From assembly GCA_964447175.1 (NCBI GenBank), contig CAYURP010000001.1:1-64000 (forward strand): a stretch of DNA of 64,000 nucleotides. Direction: 5' to 3'. Positions 15,557 through 23,350 of this stretch are shown here, one piece after another. This DNA is from CAYURP01 sp964447175 (GTDB lineage: Bacteria > Zixibacteria > MSB-5A5 > SM23-73-2). Below the pieces are notes generated by a model. The model did not search any database and had not been told where the DNA came from. It saw only the letters and a list, made by a program, of their open reading frames with translations. How positions within the stretch are numbered: the stretch's first letter is position 1; the number at the start of each line of letters is the position of its first letter. Both the position numbers and the translations under genes were made by a program.

Positions 15557-15772
15557 ATGCATAAAGGCACAGTGAAGCGGATAATGAGAGAAAGGGGATT
15601 TGGATTCATCCTGGCCGAAGATGGAAGAGAGATATTTTTTCACCGCGCAGAACTTAAAAATGTGGAGTTCAGTGAATTAAAGGAAGGTGATCAACTGGAA
15701 TTTGGTGTTACTAAGGGGAATAAAGGCCCTCAAGCTGTCGATATTAAAAAAACCAGCGAACAAAAAGATTAA
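15557..15772 (+). CDS. Cold-shock-domain protein, divergent
   Basis: 71 residues. Starts MHKGTVKRIMRERGFGFILAEDGREIFFHRAEL; RNP1 is RGFGFILAED and RNP2 EIFFHRAEL, so the fold and nucleic-acid face are kept but the sequence is unlike the two other csp genes (TVKRIM rather than VKWFNESKG). This form is common as CspA-like small proteins next to RNA-related genes. RBS GAAAGGAGAATA. Its leader lacks the terminator-like hairpin of the other two but has a TTTGAG/CTCAAA stem near 15440-15463. Confidence 0.92.
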   Translation: MHKGTVKRIMRERGFGFILAEDGREIFFHRAELKNVEFSELKEGDQLEFGVTKGNKGPQAVDIKKTSEQKD

Positions 15773-15819
15773 TCTCATCTGCATTCGAACAGATTAGAAG
15801 TCCAGAATGGAAAGATGAA

Positions 15820-17112
15820 GTGAAGATTCTTCTAATAACCCCTTCTTCCGGCAAAGCGAGGAGCCGAGTTTTTAGGATGCCACAACTTACCTTAGGTGTC
15901 ATCTCTGCTTTGACTCCACCTGAGATAGAGTTAGATGTGGTTGAGGAAGAGATTGAGGAGATAAATTTTGATAAATACTATGACCTGGTAGGAATCTCCT
16001 GTATGACTGCAGTTGCTCCCCGGGCCTACCAGCTCTCTTCTGTTTTCCGGAAAAAAGGTGCTAAGGTGGTTTTGGGAGGGATTCATCCCACAGTTATGCC
16101 TGAGGAAGCTATCACACATTGCGATTGTGTGGTCATCGGTGAGGCGGAAGGGTGTTGGAGTGAGCTCATCCAGGATTTTAAACAGAACCGGCTGAAGAAG
16201 TTTTACCGATCTCTTAATTTTGACTTAGCTAAATTTCCCATACCCAAGCTCAACCATAATCACACTCCCTTTCGAGTAATCCCCATCCTTTGCACCAGGG
16301 GTTGTCCCTATAGCTGTGAATTCTGTTCGGTTACTGATCTTTATGGAAAAAAGGTGAGACACCGTCTGATTCAGGATATTGTGAATGAGATAGCCACGAG
16401 AGATAGCAAGAAATTCTTCTTTTTAGATGACAATATCATAGGGGATTTTAAATTTGCCAGGGAGCTATTCATCGCTCTTTCGGATTTGAGAATTCGCTGG
16501 GTGGGTCAAGCATCCATATCCTTGGCTAAGGACAAAACTTTGCTGGGGCTGGCGAAAAAATCTGGTTGTACCGCTTTGTTTATAGGAATAGAGTCGGTCT
16601 CCTCTGATAATCTTAAAAGGCTTCGTAAAAGTCCGGAGAATGCTAAAGAATGTAGTCAGGGTATCAAGATCATTCAGGATTTGGAAATCTTTTTTCATGC
16701 CTCCTTAGTGTTTGGCTTTGACGATGATGATAAAAGCATATTCGAGAGGACCCTGGACTTCCTGAATGAAAACAGTATAGCCAGCGCCACTTTTAATATT
16801 TTAACCCCCTATCCGGGCACAGCAATCTTCGAGAGATTCAAAAAAGAAGGAAGGCTTTTAAGCCAGAACTGGCAGGACTATAACCACAGAACTGTGGTTT
16901 TCAAACCTAAAAAAATGACTCCAGAAGAGCTGGCCGAAGGTTTCATCTGGATAGGAAGGAATTTTTATACTAAAAGTTCAATTTTTTCCAGATTCTTTCA
17001 TAACTTTAATCATCCGCTGCTCTATTTTTCTATTAACTGGGGGCATCGGAATAGTTATGAAAATGAAAAAATAGAAAATTGTCTCCCCCACAGTCCACTT
17101 ACTTATAGCTGA
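15820..17112 (+). CDS. B12-binding-domain radical SAM protein
   Basis: 430 residues from GTG 15820. N-terminal cobalamin-binding-like Rossmann domain (about 1-130, with VLGGIHPTVMPEEA and VVIGEAEG.W), then a radical SAM core with C162-x3-C166-x2-C169 (CTRGCPYSCEFC) binding the 4Fe-4S cluster, and the elp3-like region DDNIIGD, FIGIESV, FGFDDDDKSIFERTL and TPYPGTAIFER. This is the architecture of P-methyltransferases, BchE-like cyclases and hopanoid enzymes such as HpnP/HpnJ. The base-off DxHxxG motif is not seen, as is common in this group. Substrate not predictable; no biosynthetic neighbour. It begins 47 bases after the third csp gene. Confidence 0.88.
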   Translation: MKILLITPSSGKARSRVFRMPQLTLGVISALTPPEIELDVVEEEIEEINFDKYYDLVGISCMTAVAPRAYQLSSVFRKKGAKVVLGGIHPTVMPEEAITHCDCVVIGEAEGCWSELIQDFKQNRLKKFYRSLNFDLAKFPIPKLNHNHTPFRVIPILCTRGCPYSCEFCSVTDLYGKKVRHRLIQDIVNEIATRDSKKFFFLDDNIIGDFKFARELFIALSDLRIRWVGQASISLAKDKTLLGLAKKSGCTALFIGIESVSSDNLKRLRKSPENAKECSQGIKIIQDLEIFFHASLVFGFDDDDKSIFERTLDFLNENSIASATFNILTPYPGTAIFERFKKEGRLLSQNWQDYNHRTVVFKPKKMTPEELAEGFIWIGRNFYTKSSIFSRFFHNFNHPLLYFSINWGHRNSYENEKIENCLPHSPLTYS

Positions 17113-17139
17113 ACCTGAGCAACTTGCTATGAAAAAAGT

Positions 17140-17330
17140 TCTGAACTCGTCTCACAGACCGCGCTTTTAAAACAGTTATTGGTTGTTAGAAAGAAAAAAA
17201 TAGATAAATTTTTATTTATATATTAATCCGCTAAATATTAACCACTTTTTCTTGTTTGGAACGTCCCCCCGCCTTTGGCGGGGGAAAGCCATCTCGAATG
17301 AATTCGGGAAGTCTGGTTTGTTCTATTTTA
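17140..17330 (+). repeat. Mosaic repeat, degenerate (copy D)
   Basis: TGAACTCGTCTCACAGACCGCGCTTTTA, GTTATTGGTTGTTAG, then GTTTGGAACGTCCCCC, the CCCCCCGCCTTTGGCGGGGG hairpin and TCTCGAATGAATTCGGGAAGTC, all in the order seen in copy C but more diverged. Confidence 0.5.
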
Positions 17331-17350
17331 ATTTTCGCAGACTCTTTTTC

Positions 17351-17941
17351 TTATAGTTTCCTGCAGACCAGCTCTCCACTTCCAATAGGAACAAGCAGAG
17401 TATCTACACGCTCATCATTTGCTGACCTTTCAACCATGGGCTTTAACACATCCTTGTGACTGATAACGTTATCCGCAACTAAAAGCCCTCCTTTAACCAT
17501 ATTGGGAACTACCTTCTCGTAACAATCCAGATAAACCTCTTTCTCGGCATCCAGAAAACAAAAAGATACGTTTTTATAGTTGTTTAAATATTCCCTGGCA
17601 TCTCCTGGGATAAGCTGGATAAGATCCTCAACTTCTGCCACTTTAAACGTCTCCCGGGCTAATTTAACTTTTTCTTTTAGCACTTCAAATGTCACCAGCT
17701 TTCTTTTCAGTTCCTTACAAGCCAGTGCCAGCCACAGGGCAGAATAACCAGCGCTTGTGCCTATTTCCAGATAGTCTCCCTCCGGAGCAACTGAAGCAAG
17801 CAGGGCAATGAATTTACCGGTCTCAGGGGGTATTTGCCGAAGCCTTTGAAGATGAGGTTTTTGGCTCAATCTATCTTTGGTATTCAGGGATTCCAAATAG
17901 TGCATTCTCTGTTTAATTTCTTCTGGAATGTTATGAAACAT
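17351..17941 (-). CDS. SAM-dependent O-methyltransferase (class I, family 3)
   Basis: 196 residues. SAM-binding motif YLEIGTSAGYSALWLAL (about 57-73), acidic strand end FEV, LIPGDAREYL, and FLDAEKEVYLDCYEKVVPNMVKGGLLVADNV, the conserved D..K..Y..Y.......GG...DN of catechol-type, metal-dependent O-methyltransferases. Genomic neighbours give no substrate clue. RBS AGGAGG (minus strand) lies six bases before the ATG. It is convergent with the radical SAM gene and followed by mosaic repeat D. Confidence 0.88.
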   Translation of the reverse strand: MFHNIPEEIKQRMHYLESLNTKDRLSQKPHLQRLRQIPPETGKFIALLASVAPEGDYLEIGTSAGYSALWLALACKELKRKLVTFEVLKEKVKLARETFKVAEVEDLIQLIPGDAREYLNNYKNVSFCFLDAEKEVYLDCYEKVVPNMVKGGLLVADNVISHKDVLKPMVERSANDERVDTLLVPIGSGELVCRKL

Positions 17942-18278
17942 TTGAATATCCTCCTGTTTAAAAAAAATCTACTATAATTTTAATGAATTGCAAAAATATT
18001 TTAGCCTGCTGTGATGGATATTTCTTTACTGTTCATATATATAAGTTGACATTTCTTTGTCTCTTATCTGGATTTTCCAGACAAAGTTGGAAGAACTTAT
18101 CCAAACAGCCACTTGTAATATAATCAATAATGAAAATAGGGTGTGGATCTTTTCGTCTGCTTTAAAAAGTTTTGTTTATTTCAGGTGTTATTCATCTTCA
18201 GGGTATACATATCATTATAATACCTGCTCATCCCACAAAAAGCAACAAAATGATAAACTTGGGGGACTCATACTGAAC
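17942..18278. other. Intergenic, 337 bp
   Basis: No gene, RNA or repeat recognised; presumably the promoter region of the O-methyltransferase and the 3' end of the STAS gene. Confidence 0.4.
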
Positions 18279-18671
18279 TCAAGAATTACACACAGCTATC
18301 CCGATTTGGCTATCTTTGTATATATGCAGTTCTTCACCAAAGCTGTCCAGGGCTGCCTCAAGATTGTCAAACACATCAAATACCAGGGCCAGACGGGTTA
18401 TGGCGATGATCTGCTGGATGTTATTGGTGAGATTGGCTAATTTCAAACTGCCGCCAATTTCTCTGAATTTCATATGGTGGTGGAGAAGAACGCTGATTGC
18501 TGAGGAGCCGACCTGGCTGGTTTTGCCTAAATCGATAATTACTCTGTTCCGTTTTCTACCAATCAACGCATAGAGCTTTTCGTCAAGCTGACCCAAAGAC
18601 TGTCCGGGCAATAGCTTGCCTGAGGGTTCCAAGATGACCACGTCTCTTTTTACATAGGAATTAATCTTCAT
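18279..18671 (-). CDS. STAS-domain protein (anti-sigma-factor antagonist type)
   Basis: 130 residues forming a single STAS domain: VVILEPSGKLLPGQSLGQLDEKLYALIG, RVIIDLGKTSQVGSSAISVLLHHH and GGSLKLANLTNNIQQIIAITRLALVFDVFDNLEAALDSF. The phospho-acceptor serine of SpoIIAA-type proteins would be in QVGSSAIS. Such proteins bind anti-sigma kinases and release sigma factors or regulate other switch modules. No kinase or sigma partner is adjacent. RBS GGAGGTATAAG. Confidence 0.9.
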   Translation of the reverse strand: MKINSYVKRDVVILEPSGKLLPGQSLGQLDEKLYALIGRKRNRVIIDLGKTSQVGSSAISVLLHHHMKFREIGGSLKLANLTNNIQQIIAITRLALVFDVFDNLEAALDSFGEELHIYKDSQIGIAVCNS

Positions 18672-18989
18672 CTGTCTTATACCTCCAAAATATTATATGC
18701 ATCAGAAATGCTTAGGTTTCATTTTTCTGATTTTTTTTTGCTTAAGTATTTTGCTTTGACCGGTTTTGAAGATCTTGGGACAGGATAATAAAGGATTTTA
18801 GAATGGGGATATAAATATTTGATTAGAAATGGTCTAGTATTTATAAAAGCATGCAATTCAAATATTTACATTTATCTTATCCTATAATGATTGTGGCTGG
18901 AGCTTTATAAACAAGTTCGAGCAAAAAAGACTAAAATGGTCTTGTTATGATTCGTATACCTAAAGAAGATTTCAACGGAGGGAATAAAG
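18672..18989. other. Divergent intergenic region, 318 bp
   Basis: Separates the STAS gene (minus) from msrAB (plus); must hold both promoters. A run of AT-rich hexamers is visible but none is decisive. Confidence 0.4.
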
Positions 18990-20042
18990 ATGGTGAAGAT
19001 TATAAAACTTATTATATTGACAACGTTAATTATTTTAATAGGAGGGATTGCCTTGTCTGAAAAAAATGAGAATGAAAAACTTGAAAAAGCTACTTTTGCT
19101 GGTGGCTGTTTTTGGTGTATGGAGAACGCTTTTGAAAGTTTGGAGGGTGTAGTTGACGCAGTTTCCGGATATACGGGCGGGCATAAGGAGAATCCTACAT
19201 ATGAAGAAGTGAGTTCCGGAAAAACCGGTCATTATGAGGCTGTTCAAATTACTTTTGATTCTACTAAGATATCATATGAGGATCTATTAAATCACTTCTG
19301 GATACAGATCGATCCTACAGACAAGGGAGGGCAATTTGCTGATAGGGGCTCGCAGTACAGGACTGCCATTTTTTACCATAACCAAAAACAGAAGACCTTA
19401 GCACAGAAATCTAAAGAGGATTTGGACAAATCAAAAAAATTCGATAAGCCTATAGTAACAGAGATCTTGCCTTTCACAAAGTTCTACAAAGCCGAAGAAT
19501 ATCATCAGGATTATTCCAGGAAAGAGACCATGCAGTATGAGTTATACAAAAAAGGGTCGGGCAGAGAGAAATTCATCAAAGAGAATTGGGAAGGTAATTA
19601 TACAAAACCCAAAGAAAATGAATTGAAAGAGAAATTGACTCCCCTGCAATACAAAGTGACCCAGGAGTGCGGAACCGAGCAGCCATTCAACAACGAATAC
19701 TGGGATAATAAAAAAGAGGGGATATATGTTGACGTTGTGTCCGGCGAGCCTTTGTTCATATCCAAAGACAAGTTTGACTCCGGCACCGGCTGGCCCAGTT
19801 TCACCAGACCCCTTGACCCTAATAACATCGTGCAAAAAGAAGATACCAGCTTAGGAATGGTGAGAATTGAAGTTAGAAGCAAAAAAGGTGATTCCCATCT
19901 GGGTCATTTATTTGAGGATGGACCAGCACCCACCGGATTGAGATATTGCATAAACTCCGCTGCATTGAGGTTCATTCCCAAAGAGGATTTGGAAAAGGAA
20001 GGTTATGGAGAATATAAAAAGCTATTCGAGAAGAAAAACTGA
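18990..20042 (+). CDS. msrAB: Exported peptide-methionine sulfoxide reductase MsrA-MsrB fusion
   Basis: 350 residues. A hydrophobic N-terminus (MVKIIKLIILTTLIILIGGIAL) acts as signal peptide or anchor. MsrA domain: GGCFWCMENAFE with catalytic C40, GYTGGHKENPTYEEVSSGKTGHYEAV, and DYSRKE. MsrB domain: LTPLQYKVTQECGTEQPF, FDSGTGWPSF, GHLFEDGPAPTGLRYCINSAALRF with catalytic C320. MsrB CxxC zinc sites are absent, as in many forms. It repairs both methionine-S- and -R-sulfoxide in envelope proteins. RBS CAACGGAGGGAATAAAG. No thioredoxin-like recycling partner (as in PilB) is fused. Confidence 0.95.
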   Translation: MVKIIKLIILTTLIILIGGIALSEKNENEKLEKATFAGGCFWCMENAFESLEGVVDAVSGYTGGHKENPTYEEVSSGKTGHYEAVQITFDSTKISYEDLLNHFWIQIDPTDKGGQFADRGSQYRTAIFYHNQKQKTLAQKSKEDLDKSKKFDKPIVTEILPFTKFYKAEEYHQDYSRKETMQYELYKKGSGREKFIKENWEGNYTKPKENELKEKLTPLQYKVTQECGTEQPFNNEYWDNKKEGIYVDVVSGEPLFISKDKFDSGTGWPSFTRPLDPNNIVQKEDTSLGMVRIEVRSKKGDSHLGHLFEDGPAPTGLRYCINSAALRFIPKEDLEKEGYGEYKKLFEKKN

Positions 20043-20070
20043 TATTATATCTTAGCTTGGTTCATGGTGC

Positions 20071-20093
20071 CCCACAGCACAGCTGTGGGCTAC
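20071..20093 (-). repeat. CCCACAGC-type hairpin repeat with GTAG head
   Basis: CCCACAGCACAGCTGTGGG followed by CTAC; the one copy of this family with GTAG rather than GTGG, linking it to the other REP-like elements. Confidence 0.75.
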
Positions 20094-20114
20094 CGTGCTG
20101 TGGACCAACATTCA

Positions 20115-20906
20115 TTATTTAACCAGGCCCAACTCATCTAGAATCCTCAACCCACGATCTGTAATTCTGAAGCCGGGAGCACCGTAGTTAGTCGTTGCTG
20201 GTTCAACCAAATCCCATTGTTGAAGATCCTTCAGTTTCAACTCAATCAGACGTTCTGATCTTCCTATGTGAAGTTGAATGCCAGAGGCTGACTCGTTTGG
20301 ATACAGGGAATTGGCTAGAAATACTAGAATAGCAGCGGCGAGAGCATCCAGTTTTGGTTTTGGCTCGTCCTGCGATACCTCAGGATCAGGTGCCTCGGCA
20401 GCATGCTGGTCGGGTGGTGTGGGAGATACGCTAATCCTGCGCAGACGCTGTCGCAAATAAGGCCAACAGCGACGGAATCTATCCTCCACCGCATCAGCAG
20501 TAAGACGATCTTTCCCACTAGCGTCGTTTATGCTCTTGACGAGCCGAAGTACGTCCAGACGTTCGGCCTTCACGCACTGGAACATGCGTAGCGGTGCGGG
20601 CAGATCTCTGATCTCTAGCCCTACCAAGAAAGGAGCTACATTGTCTTCAGCCTGTGCACATGCTAGAGCACCGGACTCAAACAGTATCCAGGGTTGATCC
20701 GCGATGCCCGGCACCAGACAGATTATGCCGAATTTACTAGTCTTGAGACTCTCCCAGAGCTCGGGGCTCCATCTCGTGCCCTTGCTGATGTCCTCCTCGG
20801 ACAGCCAGGGCTCAATATATGGGAGCACATCGGGCAGCCAGTCACGAAGCCATTCAGCAACGCGAAGACTGGTGGAACCCGACCAAGTTATGAAGACCTT
20901 CATCAT
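20115..20906 (-). CDS. TIR-domain protein with C-terminal winged helix
   Basis: 263 residues. Residues 1-120 form a TIR-like domain: MKVFITWSGSTSLRVAEWLRDWLP, EPWLSEEDISKGTRWSPELWESLKTSKFGIICLVP and PWILFESGALA, where E77 occupies the place of the catalytic glutamate of TIR NADases. After a Pro/Glu-rich linker (about 155-180), residues 185-263 look like a winged-helix domain (LIELKLKDLQQWDLVEP, GAPGFRITDRGLRILDELG). Bacterial TIR proteins of this type are frequent in anti-phage islands, though not every one is a defence gene. It is divergent from a membrane protein at 21239 and flanked by CCCACAGC repeats. Composition is more GC-rich than the neighbour, suggesting separate origin. Confidence 0.8.
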   Translation of the reverse strand: MMKVFITWSGSTSLRVAEWLRDWLPDVLPYIEPWLSEEDISKGTRWSPELWESLKTSKFGIICLVPGIADQPWILFESGALACAQAEDNVAPFLVGLEIRDLPAPLRMFQCVKAERLDVLRLVKSINDASGKDRLTADAVEDRFRRCWPYLRQRLRRISVSPTPPDQHAAEAPDPEVSQDEPKPKLDALAAAILVFLANSLYPNESASGIQLHIGRSERLIELKLKDLQQWDLVEPATTNYGAPGFRITDRGLRILDELGLVK

Positions 20907-21238
20907 GTCTCTCTGCTTTGTAACCTAATGTTGTTTAAATGTATCCGCATAACATCCCAAATACTGTCCGCCTTTTATAACTTCTACAAAATCTTATAAT
21001 GCAATATTGTTTACCAATATTTTGCCCTAAAAGAACATTACTTCATTATTTTACCCAAAAACGATTTATTGTCAACTAAAAAGTTGACTGATGGTATATT
21101 TGCAGGATCATTGAGTTGGACACTGATATTTGCCGGGGGCTCCCACAGCAAAGCTGTGATCCACGTGCCACGGGAGTGATATTAAGAATATTATTGACAA
21201 TGAGGGGAATTCAATCATATTTTATTTAGAGGATATCT
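20907..21238. other. Divergent intergenic region with one repeat
   Basis: Between the TIR gene and the membrane-protein gene; carries a CCCACAGC-AAA-GCTGTGAT repeat (21142-21160) whose right arm is partly decayed. Otherwise AT-rich with no further recognisable element. Confidence 0.45.
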
Positions 21239-22072
21239 ATGATTTGGGATAGAGTTAAAATACAGGATATCATCAAAATATATTTTCCGATCTTAATTTC
21301 CGTAGCTGCTATAATCATAGCGATACGAAGTTGTGATATCTCGAGGAATTCCCTCAATATAAGTAAGCAGGAGTTTGAGAAGCGGCGGGAGGTAAGATTG
21401 TTTGTTGGTGCTAAATGGACAGGTGATAAAATATATTCCTCGCATTATTTCAAAGGTAAAAAGCTTGAATCAATTGGCAATGTAGACCTATATGGGGGAC
21501 TCGAAGGATTTATTGTATTAAATGTTACAAATATTAGTGATCATGCTGTCTCAATAGATGATATTCGAATAAGGTATTGCTCAAAATCCAGCGTTATGTC
21601 AATTCAGTGGGGTAACAAATTCAAGACAGTCGATATGCAAGATGATATTAGTTTCCCAATTATGCTAGACGCATATGAACCTTTTCAATGTATAACGAGG
21701 GTGCCTATCCCGATCTCGGCAAATCTGTCAGAAATGATGAGCGATTTACATAGCGACACAACTTATTCATCTAAAGATATTGTTATGAGACTCGCAGATT
21801 TTGTAATTAAGACCAAAGCTGAATCCTGTTCACCAGACAGTATTGAGAAAATCATCAAAAAGGAGATAGGATTCTTATCATATATGACCAGCAACATGCA
21901 AAATGTTCCTGAAATACTAATTTCCTACTCGAACCCAGATCCTGATTTTAAAGTAACGAAAGTAATCCGAGGACAAAGAGCTCTTGAAATTCTCGTAAAA
22001 TTGTCTTCAGGAGAGAAAATAGCTAAGATACTAGATTATATTGACATTAATAGAAGTTCATTTGACTATTGA
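21239..22072 (+). CDS. Unknown single-pass membrane protein
   Basis: 277 residues, not recognised. One N-terminal membrane helix (about 12-29, IYFPILISVAAIIIAIRS) is followed by a charged helix (SRNSLNISKQEFEKRREV) and a long soluble part with beta character (FIVLNVTNISDHAVSIDDIRIRY, resembling the Ig-like folds of accessory domains) and a helical end. The N-terminal helix plus ISKQEF.KR.E pattern is seen in many hypothetical proteins of accessory islands. It starts 333 bases from the TIR gene on the other strand and is enclosed by CCCACAGC repeats at 21142 and 22121. Low GC. A partner role with TIR is inference only. Confidence 0.7.
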   Translation: MIWDRVKIQDIIKIYFPILISVAAIIIAIRSCDISRNSLNISKQEFEKRREVRLFVGAKWTGDKIYSSHYFKGKKLESIGNVDLYGGLEGFIVLNVTNISDHAVSIDDIRIRYCSKSSVMSIQWGNKFKTVDMQDDISFPIMLDAYEPFQCITRVPIPISANLSEMMSDLHSDTTYSSKDIVMRLADFVIKTKAESCSPDSIEKIIKKEIGFLSYMTSNMQNVPEILISYSNPDPDFKVTKVIRGQRALEILVKLSSGEKIAKILDYIDINRSSFDY

Positions 22073-22120
22073 AATCCGTGAGAATAATGCACTAATAATT
22101 TCTCATTTCAACCACGGTAT

Positions 22121-22144
22121 CCCACAGCAAAGCTGTGGGCCACC
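22121..22144 (-). repeat. CCCACAGC-type hairpin repeat
   Basis: CCCACAGCAAAGCTGTGGG followed by CCACC. Confidence 0.7.
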
Positions 22145-22339
22145 TGTCTTTAGCATAACCTCAAAAGCCACTGACTGGGCGCCGGAAGTAGGCATTATGT
22201 TTTCAATTTATTAACAAAATTTGAGTTGGATTGAGGCTTATTTTCGTATAAAATTAAAAGAAAAAAAGGTGGGAATCGCTCCACAGATATAATGACGAGA
22301 AATATTTGAAATAAGCCGCTTATAAAAAGAGAAATCTTT

Positions 22340-23173
22340 ATGAATCGCCAGGGATTTTGCAGTAGGAGGTGGATCAAAGTAGCGTTGGTTCTAATAGTCA
22401 TTATCTGTGTAGTGCCTACGACAACTACCCGTTGTCAACAAATCTCTGATCCATTACCAGAAAACAATAACCACCACATAAGAAACTTAGCGGTTTTAAC
22501 CGATTCTACAAAACACTCATTTTTAAAAAACCTGCAGAATGATTTTACTTACATATTAACGCAACAAGATTTTTATGAAATTATAGGTGGATTAGGCCTT
22601 GCCCCCTATATATTTAAATCTCAATTCGATAATGAATCCCCTGAATTAACAGAACACTGGGCACTCTCAAAATTTGCCGACAATTTTTTTGAATTGGGTG
22701 AGGGCCTGGGAAATCCCATTTACCATATGGCGGCATCTGCCCTTATTTTATCATTTCATGGAAAAAAGCAAAATTCATCTTTAAAATCCTTTGGTTCAGA
22801 TTTACTACGAGCACAAATCTTTAATGGATTAATCACCATATCAATGAAAGGATTAATAAATCGTAAACGACCTGATGGTACCCCATACAGCTATCCCAGT
22901 GGTCATACGTCAACAGCATTTGCAAGTGCTGGAGTCATCTACCACCATTTCGGATACAAAATAGGTATTCCTGCTTTTATAACAGCTTCTTATGTCGGTT
23001 TATCACGTTTGCAGGAAAATAAGCATTATGTGACTGATATTGTTGCGGGTGCGATTATAGGCACATATGTGTCTTTCAAGATTGTAAGAAGAAGTAAATC
23101 CGAAAAGGGTATTGGGGTGAAACCAGCATTAATACTTGGCTCTCCTGCCATTGAATTTGCGATGCGGTTTTAA
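22340..23173 (+). CDS. PAP2-family phosphatase, exported
   Basis: 277 residues with an N-terminal signal or anchor (KVALVLIVIICVVPTT). The three-part phosphatase motif is complete: KGLINRKRP (KX6RP-like), PSGHTSTAF (PSGH) and SRLQENKHYVTDIVAG (SRX5HX3D). Members remove phosphate from undecaprenyl, phosphatidate or other lipids, or act as periplasmic acid phosphatases. About 120 residues precede the catalytic core, more than in UppP/BacA-type PAP2 enzymes. It stands alone; no clear Shine-Dalgarno beyond AGAGAAATC before the ATG. Confidence 0.88.
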   Translation: MNRQGFCSRRWIKVALVLIVIICVVPTTTTRCQQISDPLPENNNHHIRNLAVLTDSTKHSFLKNLQNDFTYILTQQDFYEIIGGLGLAPYIFKSQFDNESPELTEHWALSKFADNFFELGEGLGNPIYHMAASALILSFHGKKQNSSLKSFGSDLLRAQIFNGLITISMKGLINRKRPDGTPYSYPSGHTSTAFASAGVIYHHFGYKIGIPAFITASYVGLSRLQENKHYVTDIVAGAIIGTYVSFKIVRRSKSEKGIGVKPALILGSPAIEFAMRF

Positions 23174-23227
23174 TAGAGTTAAGTTCAATCGGCTTCGATT
23201 CACCATATTGACTCAAACCAGACTAAT

Positions 23228-23335
23228 TGTTTTCCATCGAGTTTCGTCGAAATTTTCATATTATTAGGATATGCGAAATTTCAAGTTCACAAGAGTTTGC
23301 TGCGAGCAGTGGTGGCCCACTGCGCAGCTGTGGGG
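23228..23335 (+). repeat. Mosaic repeat module (copy 3) joined to CCCACAGC hairpin
   Basis: GTTTTCCATCGAGTTTCGTC ... TTCACAAGAGTTTGCTG (as at 8783 and 9757), then CCCACTGCGCAGCTGTGGGG at 23316-23335, a CCCACAGC-family copy with one decayed base pair. Confidence 0.5.
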
Positions 23336-23350
23336 CACCCGAACCACCCG

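Noticed and set aside
18057..18440. Plus-strand ORF of 127 aa
   Set aside because: Antisense to the STAS gene in its second half; first half has no coding character.
20115..22072. A complete known defence system such as Thoeris or CBASS
   Set aside because: No SIR2/SLOG ThsA, cyclase or nuclease partner next to the TIR gene.
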